In this document: positions 7,889 to 19,000 of the stretch, piece by piece
Numbering within the stretch: the first letter of the stretch is position 1
Layout: each line of letters begins with the position of its first letter
DNA from: Chryseobacterium sp. 18061
Lineage (GTDB): Bacteria > Pseudomonadota > Gammaproteobacteria > Enterobacterales > Enterobacteriaceae
DNA length: 49,487 nt
Assembly: GCA_902706205.1 (NCBI GenBank)
Contig: CACSKA010000018.1
Coordinates: forward strand, 1-49,487
Direction of reading: 5' to 3'
Translations under genes and position numbers: made by a program
Notes under the pieces: generated by a model
What the model saw: the letters and a program-made list of their open reading frames with translations, nothing else
The model's database searches: none
What the model was told of the DNA's origin: nothing

Positions 7889-8599
7889 ATGACGCCACAT
7901 ATTAATGCCAACCTCGGTGATTTTGCCGATACAGTGATCATGCCAGGCGATCCCCTGCGTGCCCAATACATTGCACAAACTTATTTAACCGACGCCAGAC
8001 GAGTCTGTGATGCCCGCAATATGTTCGGCTTTACCGGACATTACAAAGGCCAGCGGGTGTCCGTGATGGCCCACGGTATGGGCATCCCTTCCGTATCTAT
8101 CTATACGCATGAATTAATTAATGAATTCAAAGTGAATAAGCTTATCCGCATCGGTACCTGTGGTGCAGTGGATGAGCATGTGGATATGAGCAAGGTGATT
8201 GTAGCAACCGGGGCAGGCACTTCTTCATTTGTTAACCGTGATCGCTTCAATGGTTACGATTATGCCGCCGTGGCAGATTTTGACTTGCTGCGTCACTGCT
8301 GGTTGGTTGCACATCAGCAACAAATCGACACCCAGTTTGGTAATACCTTCACCAATGATCTGCTGTATGACAAACCGGCAGGCATGTTATCTGCGTTACA
8401 AAAAATGAATATCTTGGCGGTAGAAATGGAAACCTCCGCCCTTTACACCATTGCCGCGCAGTATCGTGCCAAAGCCCTTAGCCTGTTAACCGCCTGCGTG
8501 GACAGCGTGACAGGTGCAGAGCCCGATGCCAAACAGCGGCAAAACACCTTAGATGCCATGATCAAGCTCGCCTTAGAAACCGCCATTTTCAGTGATTGA
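7889..8599 (+). CDS. DeoD-type purine nucleoside phosphorylase paralogue with altered base site
   Basis: A 236-residue protein clearly of the DeoD family, which cleaves purine nucleosides with phosphate to free base and ribose-1-phosphate as a cytoplasmic hexamer. The numbering aligns with E. coli DeoD without gaps: His4, Gly20, Arg24, Arg43, Arg87, Glu179-Met180-Glu181 and Arg217 are all present, so the phosphate and ribose sites are kept. In contrast the proton-donating Asp204 is Val (an Asp falls at 205) and the base-stacking Phe159 is Leu. The substrate base is therefore probably not a standard purine, or catalysis differs. The gene is 22 bp upstream of an NCS1 permease gene and likely co-transcribed with it. 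The start is set by AGGAGG at 7876. Confidence 0.85.
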   Translation: MTPHINANLGDFADTVIMPGDPLRAQYIAQTYLTDARRVCDARNMFGFTGHYKGQRVSVMAHGMGIPSVSIYTHELINEFKVNKLIRIGTCGAVDEHVDMSKVIVATGAGTSSFVNRDRFNGYDYAAVADFDLLRHCWLVAHQQQIDTQFGNTFTNDLLYDKPAGMLSALQKMNILAVEMETSALYTIAAQYRAKALSLLTACVDSVTGAEPDAKQRQNTLDAMIKLALETAIFSD

Positions 8600-8621
8600 T
8601 TCATTTCACAGGGACTCCGTA

Positions 8622-10145
8622 ATGACGAATACGACAAACAACACTGCACCAGGCAGCATAAAAGTGGAATCCAATGGGGTGAATGCTGTCCCCGATGCTG
8701 AACGCTACGGTACGTCATCCGGGCTGTTTCCGGTCTGGTTTTCATGGAATGTATCGATCCTCGGCATCACCTACGGTATTTATGTCTATTCGCTGGGCCT
8801 CAGTGTCTGGCATTCGATAAGTGCCGGGATCATCGGTTATCTGCTCTCTTCTTTCCTGGTTGGCATTCTGGCAGTGGGTGGCCCGCGAACCGGGCTGCCG
8901 ACCCTGACCCAGACTCGATTTTGTTTCGGTTATCATGGTAATAAATTTCCGACCCTGTTTGCCTATATTTCCAATATGGGCTGGAAAATAACGCTGATTA
9001 CCCTTGCCTCTTCAACCGGTGCGGCGCTGTTTGCCAAATTATGGCCAGTCGCCTTTGCACTGGCTGACGGCAAGCCCACCCTGATGTGCATTCTCGGCTG
9101 GTTTATTCTCAGCTTGGTACTAACCATGTCGATCGCCATTTATGGCCACCAGCTTATTATGAAGGTGGAAAAGTATATTGCCTGGCTGACCGGTTTTATG
9201 ACACTGATCTTTATTATGCTCATACTGCCCCACATCCACTGGCAGCACCTTGGACAAGGCTCGTCACAGGGTGATCTGCTGACCTGGATTGGTGGTGTGG
9301 TGATGGCCATGACGATGGTCGGCTTGGGTTTTCTCAACTACGGTGGTGATTTTGCACGCTATCTGCCTAAGAAGACACCAGCATCAAAAGTGATTTTCTG
9401 GACCAATATAGGTATCTCGTTGCCTGTTAGCATTCTGCTGGTCCTCGGTGTCTTTCTTGCAGACAGCAATCCTGATCTCAGTGCCGCTGCAGCGCAATCA
9501 CCCATTGCCTCACTAACCAATCTGCTGCCTTTCTGGTTCTATGTGCCATTCTCAGTGATTATTATTATCTCCCTGCTGTCGGCGGTCATTACGGGCGTCT
9601 ACAGCTCCGGGCTGGCACTGTTGGCGCTCGGCATTCCTGCCAGTCGTGCTGCAACTACCACGCTGAATGCACTGATCATCGGCCTGGGCGCGTTTTATCT
9701 GATGTTTATCTCTGACTCCTTCCTGGCAACCTTCCAGTCGTTCCTGGCCTCCATTTCAGTGGTTATTGGTTCCGCAGGGGCGATCGAGTTGGTCGATTTT
9801 CTGCGTCAAAAGCGTCTGGGCTGGGATATTGCGCTGGCAAATAAGGCAGGGGCTGGTGGCAGAGATGGCCGCTGGACTGCGCTATTCGCTTTGCTGGTCG
9901 CCTCGGTTGTGGGTCTTGGCACCATCACTTCCGGCGATCCGTACATTGCGCATGTCGTTGGCTTTTTGTTAACCGAAGAGACCAGAGAGAGCATTTTTGC
10001 TACTGCTAATCTTGGGGTGATTGTCTCAATGCTGGTGGGGGCGACATTGTACGCACTTCTGACTTTTGGCCTGAAGATTATGCTACCGGGGATCTCCGCC
10101 ACGTCGGCAACGGCACAAACGACAGCGGCAACCATCACTGAATAA
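8622..10145 (+). CDS. NCS1-family nucleobase permease
   Basis: A 507-residue inner-membrane protein with about 12 hydrophobic helices. The N-terminal region RYGTSSGLFPVWFSWNVSI and the segment GFLNYGGDFARYLPKKT (about residues 236-252) are typical of the purine-cytosine permease branch of NCS1. These carriers import cytosine, purines or related heterocycles with a cation. It is longer than CodB (about 420 residues). The ATG at 8622 has a CAGGGA 9 bp upstream; the 22-bp gap to the phosphorylase gene suggests one operon and a shared substrate. The exact substrate cannot be read from sequence. Confidence 0.82.
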   Translation: MTNTTNNTAPGSIKVESNGVNAVPDAERYGTSSGLFPVWFSWNVSILGITYGIYVYSLGLSVWHSISAGIIGYLLSSFLVGILAVGGPRTGLPTLTQTRFCFGYHGNKFPTLFAYISNMGWKITLITLASSTGAALFAKLWPVAFALADGKPTLMCILGWFILSLVLTMSIAIYGHQLIMKVEKYIAWLTGFMTLIFIMLILPHIHWQHLGQGSSQGDLLTWIGGVVMAMTMVGLGFLNYGGDFARYLPKKTPASKVIFWTNIGISLPVSILLVLGVFLADSNPDLSAAAAQSPIASLTNLLPFWFYVPFSVIIIISLLSAVITGVYSSGLALLALGIPASRAATTTLNALIIGLGAFYLMFISDSFLATFQSFLASISVVIGSAGAIELVDFLRQKRLGWDIALANKAGAGGRDGRWTALFALLVASVVGLGTITSGDPYIAHVVGFLLTEETRESIFATANLGVIVSMLVGATLYALLTFGLKIMLPGISATSATAQTTAATITE

Positions 10146-10149
10146 AGCT

Positions 10150-10176
10150 TTCGGGCACAGCATTGCGGTGCCCGAA
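10150..10176 (+). terminator. Hairpin after the permease gene, probable terminator
   Basis: TTCGGGCAC at 10150-10158 pairs perfectly with GTGCCCGAA at 10168-10176. There is no clear U-run after it, so termination may be weak. It starts within 5 bp of the permease stop codon. Confidence 0.55.
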
Positions 10177-10420
10177 TCATAATCCGCTGAATCACACAGG
10201 TCGCAGGGATTATGTTTTTTTGAACATTAAATTCATAATTCCTGAAATTAATAATCCTGATTTTTATATTGTACATAATCCTCAGCATTAACCGAACGAA
10301 ATGATACTTTAGCTTTTTGCATCATAGCCACAGCTAATTCTTTCTTTGATCACTTCATATTAATTGAGAGACAAAGACGGAGTAGATTTACCTTTCCATA
10401 CTGACAATGAGTTATAAATA

Positions 10421-11668
10421 ATGAAAAAACGTATCAATGCAGAGCGGATAGTTGACACCTTTTTAGGTTATACGACGATAAACACCACCGCGCAACCAGG
10501 CAACCAACACCTTCCCAGCTGCGATAATCAACTTCAGTTAGCCCAACAGGTGGTTGATGAGTTGTCTGCTACGGGGTGCATCAAAGTCAAGCTTGAAGAT
10601 AATGCCATTACCACGCTAAGTCTCGCGGCTAATACACCTGGCATGCCTGCTATTGTCTTCTTCGCTCACCTTGATACCGCCCCCGACCATACCGGCGACA
10701 CCCATGCGCAACGAGTGAAAAACTACCAAGGTGAAGATATCGTGCTACCCGCGACGGGTGAAGTCATCTCCCCGGCAGACTTCCCGGAATTGCGGCACTA
10801 TCTGGGCCAGGACATTATTACCACCGATGGAAGCAGCCTGCTGGGCGCGGACGATAAAGCCGCTATCGCCGCTGCAGTGGAGGCGATCCGCTACATGGTC
10901 GCGAGCCCGGATTTCAAACACGGTGAGATAAAACTGGTGTTACTGCCTGATGAAGAGATTGGTATTCGTGGTGCTAAAGCCCTGGACGTGGCAGGACTTA
11001 ACGCCGACTTTGGTATTTGCCTCGACTGTTGTGGCGTCGGCGAATATGTCATTGAAAACTGGTACGCAGGTAGTGCAAAGATCACCTTTAAAGGGGTCAC
11101 CGCTCATCCAATGAGTGCCAAAGGTAAGTTGGTCAATGCGCTGTTGATGGCCAATGAGGTCATTAATGCCCTGCCAGTCGCCGAGCGCCCGGAATTAACA
11201 GAAGGACGTGAAGGTTATTTCTGGGTGCAAAAACTAGTCGGTGATACCGCACACGCTACCCTCGACTTAGCCATTCGTGACTTCGAAATCGACAGTTACC
11301 AGCACAGAAAATCGACCTTACAAACCATTATCAGTCAATTGCAAAGACGCTTTGACCGCGAAAATATCATCCTGGAATTATCTGACACCTATGGCAATGT
11401 CAAAGAAGGTCTCGATAAAAAACCTCTTATTTTGGCCAGCATCCAGCAAGCCATGCAGAACCTGGGAATTACCCCAAAACCTTTAACCATGCGAGGTGGC
11501 TACGATGGCAGCGTCATCACCCCGGCAGGTTTACCAACGGTGAATATCTTTACTGGTGCGCATAACTTCCACTCCACCACCGAGTTTATTCCTGTTGAGT
11601 CATTGCGACTGGCAGGAGAGATGTTGCTGGAAATTGTCGAGCTTATTGCTAAAGGGACTGCAGCATGA
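10421..11668 (+). CDS. Peptidase T-like M20 aminotripeptidase
   Basis: A 415-residue M20-family metallopeptidase. The two-zinc set is visible: His83 and Asp85 (FFAHLDTAPD), Asp144 (LLGADDKAA), Glu178-Glu179 (PDEEIG), Asp202 (LDCCG) and His381 (GAHNFHSTTE). Length equals PepT, a cytoplasmic enzyme that removes the N-terminal residue of tripeptides. Since the genetic neighbour is an MFS carrier whose ATG overlaps its stop by 4 bp (ATGA), this is more likely a specialised paralogue than the housekeeping pepT. It may act on a substrate brought in by that carrier. A 275-bp upstream gap separates it from the permease operon and probably holds its own promoter. Confidence 0.85.
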   Translation: MKKRINAERIVDTFLGYTTINTTAQPGNQHLPSCDNQLQLAQQVVDELSATGCIKVKLEDNAITTLSLAANTPGMPAIVFFAHLDTAPDHTGDTHAQRVKNYQGEDIVLPATGEVISPADFPELRHYLGQDIITTDGSSLLGADDKAAIAAAVEAIRYMVASPDFKHGEIKLVLLPDEEIGIRGAKALDVAGLNADFGICLDCCGVGEYVIENWYAGSAKITFKGVTAHPMSAKGKLVNALLMANEVINALPVAERPELTEGREGYFWVQKLVGDTAHATLDLAIRDFEIDSYQHRKSTLQTIISQLQRRFDRENIILELSDTYGNVKEGLDKKPLILASIQQAMQNLGITPKPLTMRGGYDGSVITPAGLPTVNIFTGAHNFHSTTEFIPVESLRLAGEMLLEIVELIAKGTAA

Positions 11669-12864
11669 ATAAATGGATTATTGAATTTGTACTCTATGCC
11701 GTGTACATGATTTTCGGCGCGGCCTGGGCGACAACCGGCGTAGTTATGCCGCAAATCATGGCAGATTTTACTATCGATGTATCACATGCCGCGCTGATGT
11801 CGAACGTGATACTGTGGGCGAAAATTATCGGGGCTGTGGGAACCTCGGTACTCACCGTGAAGTTAGGTGCCCGGAAATCCTATTTGCTCGGTTGCCTGTT
11901 GACTGGCTTATCTGTCCTCATCCCGTGGACCAATAATTTTGAGTTACTGCTGGCTATCCGCTTTCTTGGTGGGCTGGGGGGCGCGATCTGTCTTGTCTCC
12001 CTGGTCCCGACAGTGGCGCGTTTTTTCGAGAACAAAACCGCCTCGGCACTAAACAGTCTTAACTGTACCTCTAATATTGTCGGCACCATTATCGCCCTGA
12101 CACTAACCGCCAGTCTGTCGTTGATGTTTGGTGGCTGGCGTAATCTGCTAGCGATGTATGGGGTAATTACCCTGTTCCTCGGCGCATTGTGGTTTATCTT
12201 TTTCAGCGATGAGACGGTCAGTAGCAAGCAGACGGCGACTGCCTTCGATATGAAGGAACTCAAAGAGGCAGTATTCAACCGTGTGGTCTGGGGAATGGTG
12301 GCGCAGTATGTCGGGGCGATGATCATGATGGTCTTCATGTTCACGTTTTTACCGCTTTACTACGATAAATACGCCCATCTGCCGGTTGGCTCTTATGCCC
12401 ATTTTAGCGGCACCGTCAACCAAGTGGGAATTATGCTCGGGGCGATTATTGGCCCATTCTTTAAAAACCGGGGTTACCACTATAAAAACTGGTTATTTAT
12501 CTCCAGTATCGTGATGGCGATCACCACCTTCATTATGCTCTTTGCCACCAATGATTTGCTGATCCTCAGTTGTTCCTTTATCACCGGCTTCGTTTTTGCT
12601 ACCTGGTTTGCCTTCATTTTCTCGATACCGAAAGAGAGTGTGCAACATGCCAGTACGCGACGGGTGACCTATATGATGTCCACATTCTGGGTCAGTACTT
12701 TTATTCTGGCTACCATTAACAGTCAGATTATTGCCATGTCAGTGGATATCACGGGCGGCTTCACCGTCGGCTTTAGCTGGGTTTTTGCCCTGATGGTTAT
12801 TTCACCGTTGCTGGCACTGTTAATCTTCCCGAAAAAAGCGTCGTTGCTAGCGGTGCAGCACTAA
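11665..12864 (+). CDS. Major facilitator superfamily transporter
   Basis: A 399-residue inner-membrane protein with 12 predicted helices in two halves of six and a basic loop after helix 2 (TVKLGARKSYLLG), as in MFS carriers. It starts inside the end of the peptidase gene (ATGA overlap at 11665-11668), so the two are translationally coupled. That coupling suggests uptake of a small peptide or amino-acid conjugate for the peptidase, though export is also possible. I do not recognise a characterised subfamily. Confidence 0.8.
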   Translation: MNKWIIEFVLYAVYMIFGAAWATTGVVMPQIMADFTIDVSHAALMSNVILWAKIIGAVGTSVLTVKLGARKSYLLGCLLTGLSVLIPWTNNFELLLAIRFLGGLGGAICLVSLVPTVARFFENKTASALNSLNCTSNIVGTIIALTLTASLSLMFGGWRNLLAMYGVITLFLGALWFIFFSDETVSSKQTATAFDMKELKEAVFNRVVWGMVAQYVGAMIMMVFMFTFLPLYYDKYAHLPVGSYAHFSGTVNQVGIMLGAIIGPFFKNRGYHYKNWLFISSIVMAITTFIMLFATNDLLILSCSFITGFVFATWFAFIFSIPKESVQHASTRRVTYMMSTFWVSTFILATINSQIIAMSVDITGGFTVGFSWVFALMVISPLLALLIFPKKASLLAVQH

Positions 12865-12883
12865 GTTTGCCGCATGAAACGCA

Positions 12884-12910
12884 GTCAACGGCAGTTATCC
12901 TGCCGTTGAC
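12884..12910. terminator. Hairpin between convergent genes
   Basis: GTCAACGGCAG at 12884-12894 and CTGCCGTTGAC at 12900-12910 form a perfect 11-bp stem with a 5-base loop, 20 bp after the MFS stop. No U-run follows on either strand, so it may act as a transcript 3' end stabiliser instead of an intrinsic terminator. Confidence 0.5.
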
Positions 12911-13008
12911 TGGCAACACGCTTTAGTAACGTATTATCACCGTTTTCCGCTCCGTGTAATCGTCATTTCTCAGAAACGGCACTTACACAGAATGTGTGTA
13001 CAGGTTCG

Positions 13009-16000
13009 TCAATATATCTGTTTCCAGTTGGTTCCGTTTGAGTACCATGTGCTGTTGGAATCAGCGCTTAACGTGTTGACCAGAACACCATTATTTTTCA
13101 ATCCTAACACGACGTTACTCCCTACTGAAATATAAACCCGATTCCCACTATTCGCCGCGGACGCTACAGGCAGAGCAAGAGTCGGATTATATCCACCGCT
13201 TGCAACCACATTGAATAGGGCATTACCGGTACTGCTTAGCAATGACTCCACCTGGCTTTGCGAGACAACCTCCCCACTTTCTTTAATGGTATATTCTGGA
13301 GTGCCCTGCGGAGCCGGCCAGCTTTGGTAATTCACTACGTAAGGATCCATGTCGGAGGTTTTGGAAGTGTTCCCCGCCTTGTCCGTTATTTTCGCCTGGA
13401 AATGATATTCTCCTGTCGCCTGGAACATCCTTGTGTCTGTGATAGCGATTTTCCAGCTACCGCTGTTGTCCGCCTCCACGCTGCCCAATGGGACCTGAAT
13501 GCGGTCAGCCATTTGCACCACATAAACACTCACCGTCGCCTCTGGTTCCGAGGTGCCAAACAAATTCACACTGTCGCCGTTGGTCGTTCCATTAAGCGCA
13601 ACTTCACCGCTACTATCTGTCACGCGCTCAATAACGGGCGCCTGCGCCACAGTGTCTAGATTAAGAATAAACGCGCCGGAGACAGGTGACTGCGGACCAT
13701 CAGCCGTTAATGCACCGGTCACGGTCAGGGTATGATCGCCCTCGCCGGATAACGCATCATCAGGTGTGAGACTCCATAACCCATCTGCATTCGCTGTACC
13801 GCTCGCCACCTGCGTACCGTTATCAAACAGTCGGATGGTCGCGTTACTGTCGGCAGTTCCGCTAAGTCGCGGCGAGGTGTCGTCGGTAACCATCCCGCTG
13901 GTTAATAGCCCGGTTACCGATCCGGCATTATCTTCCACGTCAGTGATCACTGGCACGGTGGAAGGAATAAAGGTCATCTCCACATTTTGGCTGCTGCCGT
14001 TAATGCTGGCACTGACTTCACTGGTCCCTGGCTGAACAGTAGTGACCGGTACAATCGCCACGCCACTGGCATCAGTCGGGGCACTAGTCGTGACCACAGC
14101 GCCGTTTGTGGCACTGAACGTCACCGCCACAGCGCCGACGACATTGCCGTTCGCATCGGTCACCGTGACCTGCACCAGGTTCTGCGCCTTTCCGTCAGAC
14201 AGCGCATTGTTTGCCGTTACTATCATATCGCTGGCAAGGATTTGCGCCGTGCTGCTGTCTGCGATAAAGGTTGCGTCCACGTTTTGCGTACTGCCATTCA
14301 GGATGGCGGTCACACGGCTGATGCCCGCATGAATACTGGTCACTGGTACGGTGACGACTCCTTGTGTATTGGTCGTACCGCTCGCTGCGACCTGCGCGTT
14401 GTTGTCCGCCGTGAAGCTGACAACCTGCTCCGCTACTGGATTGCCGTTGGCATCTTTCACGATGACCTGCACCGTATCCGGGTCACTGCCATTGGCTACC
14501 GCCTTGTCATTCAGCAGGGTCATCTCCCCCGCGGCAATGGCAGCCGTGCTGCTGTCAGCGATAAAGTTCACCGACACGTTCTGACTGCTACCATTGATGC
14601 TCGCGGTCACGTGGGTTATTCCGGCAGTGGTGTTCGCAATAGTTAGGGTCAATTCCCCGTTACCGCCGGTCACGCCAGGCGTGTCATGAGTCGCCCCATT
14701 ATCCACGGCGAACTGAACCGTTTGCCCCGCCAGCGGGTTGCCCTGTGCGTCAGTCACGCGCACCTTCACGCTGTTCGTCTGAGTACCATCCGCCACGGCG
14801 TCATTGCTGACCACACTCATATCGCCCTGGGCAATCTGCGCCGAATCGGTATCCGCGCTAAAGGTGAGATCCACACTCTGCTGGCTGCCATTCACGGAGG
14901 CCGTCAGGGTACTGACTCCAGCGGTTGCGCTGGTGACATCCATGACCACATTGCCGTCCGCCCCGGATTCACCGCTGGCGGCAATGGTGGCACCATTGCT
15001 GGCCGTGAAGCTCACAGCCTGGCCGGGCACTGGGTTGCCATGCGCGTCGCTGACCCAGACCTGAACCTGGTTCACCGCCGTTCCGTTTGCAAGCGCGTTA
15101 TCCGTCACGATACTCAGGTCACCCGACGCGATTTGCGCCGTGTTGCTGTCGGCCACGAAGGTCACGTCTACGTTTTGGCTACTGCCGTTGACTGTCGCCG
15201 TCAGAGTGCTGCTGTCCGCTTTAAGACTGGTGACCGGCACGCGAACGGTTCCATCGTCAGTGGCGACCGCACTGGCGGCTATCGTGGCGCTATTACTGGC
15301 GCTGAAGGTGACGCTCTGTCCTGCCAGTGCATTGCCGTTGGCATCGGTTACGTGGACTTCAATCTCGTTGGTGTCTACGCCGTTAGCCACTGCGTTATCA
15401 GAAATAACCGTCAGAGCACCTGCTGCGATTTGCGCCGTGCCGCTGTCTGCAACAAAGGTCACGGTTGCAGTCTGGCTACTGCCATTGACAGTCGCGGTCA
15501 CCGTACTTTGGCCCGCTATCAGGTTGGTGAGCGCTTGCGTAACACGCCCTTCTGCGTCCGTGGTCGCACTGGCATCAATGGCCGCGCCATTGCTGGCGCT
15601 AAAGCTGACCGTCTGGTTTGCCAGCGGGTTCCCATTGGCATCGGTGATACGGACCTGCACTTCGTTGTTGGCCTGTCCATTCGCGAGGGCGTTGTCAGCC
15701 ATGACGGTCATGTCGCCAGCGACAATCTGGGCACTGCTGCCGTCTGCCACGAAGAGCACGTCAATGTGTTGACTACTGCTGTTCACTGAAGCCGTTACCG
15801 TACTTACCCCTGCCGTCAGGCTGGTGACCGGCATAATCAGGCTCCCGCTCGCATCGGTTGTGCCCGTTGCGCCTATCGTGGCGTTATTGGTCGCCGTGAA
15901 ACTGACAATCTGCCCGCCAACACTGTTGCCGTTTTTGTCCGTGACCTGCACCCGGACGCTGTTAGCGTCAGAGCCGTTTGCCGTGGCGTTGCTGTTCACA

Positions 16001-19000
16001 ATCGACAACTGCCCATCGGCAATTTGCGCAGTGCTGGCATCGGCCTTAAAGGTCACTTCGGTGGTGAGCGTGGTGGTATTCACCGTGACCTGAATGGTGC
16101 TTTTCACCGCCTTGAGGCTGGTGATGGAGACAATAAGTGAGCCATCTTCCCCGGTGGTGCCACTGCTCGCAACGGTTGCGCCATTGCTGGCCGTAAAGTC
16201 GACGTTTTCCCCCGCAACAGGGTTGCCGTTCGCATCGGTCACCATGACCTGCACCTGGTTGGCCGCCAGTCCGTTGGCAAGGGCGTTATCGGTTATCACC
16301 GTCAGGTTATCTGCATGTACCGTCGCCGTGCTGCTGTCTGCCATAAACGTGACGTCTACCGTCTGATTGCCGCCGTTGAGCGTCGCGGTGACCGTACTTA
16401 CCCCTGCGGTTTGGCTGGTCAACGAGGCGCTAACGTGACCTGAGGCGTCTGTTGTGCCCTGGGCGTCAATCGTCGCGCCGTTGGTGGCGCTGAAGCGGGC
16501 GGTCACTCCGGGCACAGGGTTATCGTGCTCATCCACCACGGTCGCCTGTACCTGGTTGGCTGCGCTGCCGTTAGCCACGGCGTTATCTGCTGTCGTCGTT
16601 AAGGAACCGGCGGCAATGTGGGCTGAGTCTCCGTCAGCCTTGAAGGTGACGGTGACGCTCTGCTGGCTGCCGTTCACCGTCGCCGTGATGTGGCTGTCGC
16701 CCGCCTGGGTGCTGGTGATCGACTGTTCAATAACACCAGCCGCATTGGTGGTTCCCTGGGCAGCAATCACGGCCCCGTTATCGGCAGTGAAACTGACCTG
16801 CTGATCGGCAAGCGGGTTACCGTTCGCATCACTCACCGCTACGCGAACAACGTTAGTGGCGACATTGTCTGCTTTGGCACCGTTGATCATGACAGTCATG
16901 TTGCCGCTGGCAATCTCTGCCGTTGTGCTGTCCGCCACAAAGGTGATTGTGACATTTTGGCTTTTGCCGTTCACCGAAGCGGTCACCGTGCTGCTGCCCG
17001 CCGTCAGACTGGTGACGCCCATGCTCAGGGTGCCATCCGCGGTCGTTTTCCCGCTGGCGTTTATCTGTGCTCCCGCCGTGGCGGTGAAGTTGACAGTCTG
17101 ATCGGCAAGCGGATTGTTGTTGGCATCGGTCACGCTTATCTGAATCTCATTTTGAGCGTTACCGTCGGCCACCGCGTTATCGGTCTTCACGGCCAGGGTG
17201 CTTATCTGCGCGCTACTGCTGTCAGGGATAAAGGTCAGATCAACGCTCTGGCTGCTGCCGTTCACTGACGCCGTTACCGTGCTGACGCCAGCGGTCGTGC
17301 TGGTGAGCGTCAACTGTACTGTACCGTCGCTGCCTGTCGTCCCACTGCTGGCGATACGCGCCCCGTTGTTGGCTGTGAAGCTGACATCCTGGTCTGCGAG
17401 CGGGTTGCCGCTGGCATCCGTCACCTGAACAGCGATGCGGTTTACCGCGTCACCGTTTGCAAGGGCGTTGTCGTCCACGACCGTCAGCGCGCCTCCCGCA
17501 ATCTGCGCCGTAGACGCATCGGCCTCAAAGTGTACTTCTACCGTCTGGCTGCTGTTGCCAACCGTGGCCTGTACAGTACTCACGCCCGCCGTTTTACTGG
17601 TGACGGGCAGTTGGGCACGCCCACTGCCATCGGTTGTGGTACTGGCGGCAATCACCGCCCCATTGGTGGCACTGAAACTGACCGTCTGCCCGGCCAGCGC
17701 GTTGCCTCCAGCATCCGTCACAATGACCTGAATTTGGTTGGCGGCGCTGCCATTCGCGAGGGCGTTATCGTTTGTCACCGTCAATGCGCCTGTTGCAATG
17801 GTCGCTGTGCTTTCATCCGCGATGAATGTCACGTCCACCGTCTGTTGGCTGTTGTTCACGGTCGCATTGATGGTGCTAACCCCTGCAATCAGGCTGGTCA
17901 CCGGCAGGACAACCTTACCGTTGCTGTCGCTCTCACCGGAAGCGGCAATTGTCGCCCCGTTGCTGGCACTGAAAGTAACCGCCTGACCTGGCAGCACATT
18001 GCCGTTGGCATCCGTGACGGTGACCTGCACCTGGTTCTCGGCCTTCCCATCTGCGAGAGCCTGGTCGTTCAGGACCACGAGTGCGCCCTGGGCGATTTCC
18101 GCCGTTGACGCGTCGGCGTTAAAGGTTAATTCCACGCTTTGCGACTGACCATTCACCGTGGCAGTGAGGGTGCTGTTGCCTGCGGTTTGACTGGTAATCG
18201 GCATCTCAATCACACCGTCGGTGTTGGTGTTACCGGTTGCTGACACGGCGGCCCCGTTGCTGGCGGTAAAGCTTACGCTCTGCGCTGGCAGCGGATTCCC
18301 GTTAGCATCGGTCACTTTCACCTGAATTCGGTTGGCCTGAACGCCATTTGCCAGCGCGTTATTGGTGATGGCTTGTAGATCACCGCTGGCGATGGTCGCC
18401 GTACTGCTGTCGGCGGTAAAGGTCAGATCAATGGCCTGGCTGCTGCCGTTGACGCTGGCGACAATCTGGCTAATGCCCGCAACTACGCTGGTAACAGGGA
18501 GTTGAAGGGTCCCTTCTGGGTCTGTTATTGCTGTGGATGCGATTTTCGCGCCGTTGCTCGCGGTGAAGTTCACCGTGACATTCGGCAATGTATTCCCCTG
18601 CGCATCGGTCACTTTGACGGTAATTTGGTTTTCCGCTACGCCATCTGCGCGGGCATTATCGGTAAGCGCACTGAGATCGCCGCTGGCGATTTGTGCCGAC
18701 TGAGAATCTGCCGTGAAGGTCACATCAACCTGTTCAGTTTGTCCGTTGACCGTGGCTGTCACCGTCGACACGCCAGCAGTGAAGCTGGTCACCGGCAGAT
18801 TGATAGTGCCTTTGTCATCGGTAGTGCCCGTTGACGCTAGCGTCGCGCCGTTATTGGCACTGAAATTAACTGTCTGCCCGGCGACTGGATTCCCCTGCAC
18901 ATCCGTGATGCTGACAGAAATTCGGTTCTGGCTGGTGCCGTCTGCCAACGCATTATTGGTCACGACGGTCATGTCTCCGGACGAGATATGCGCGCTGTTC

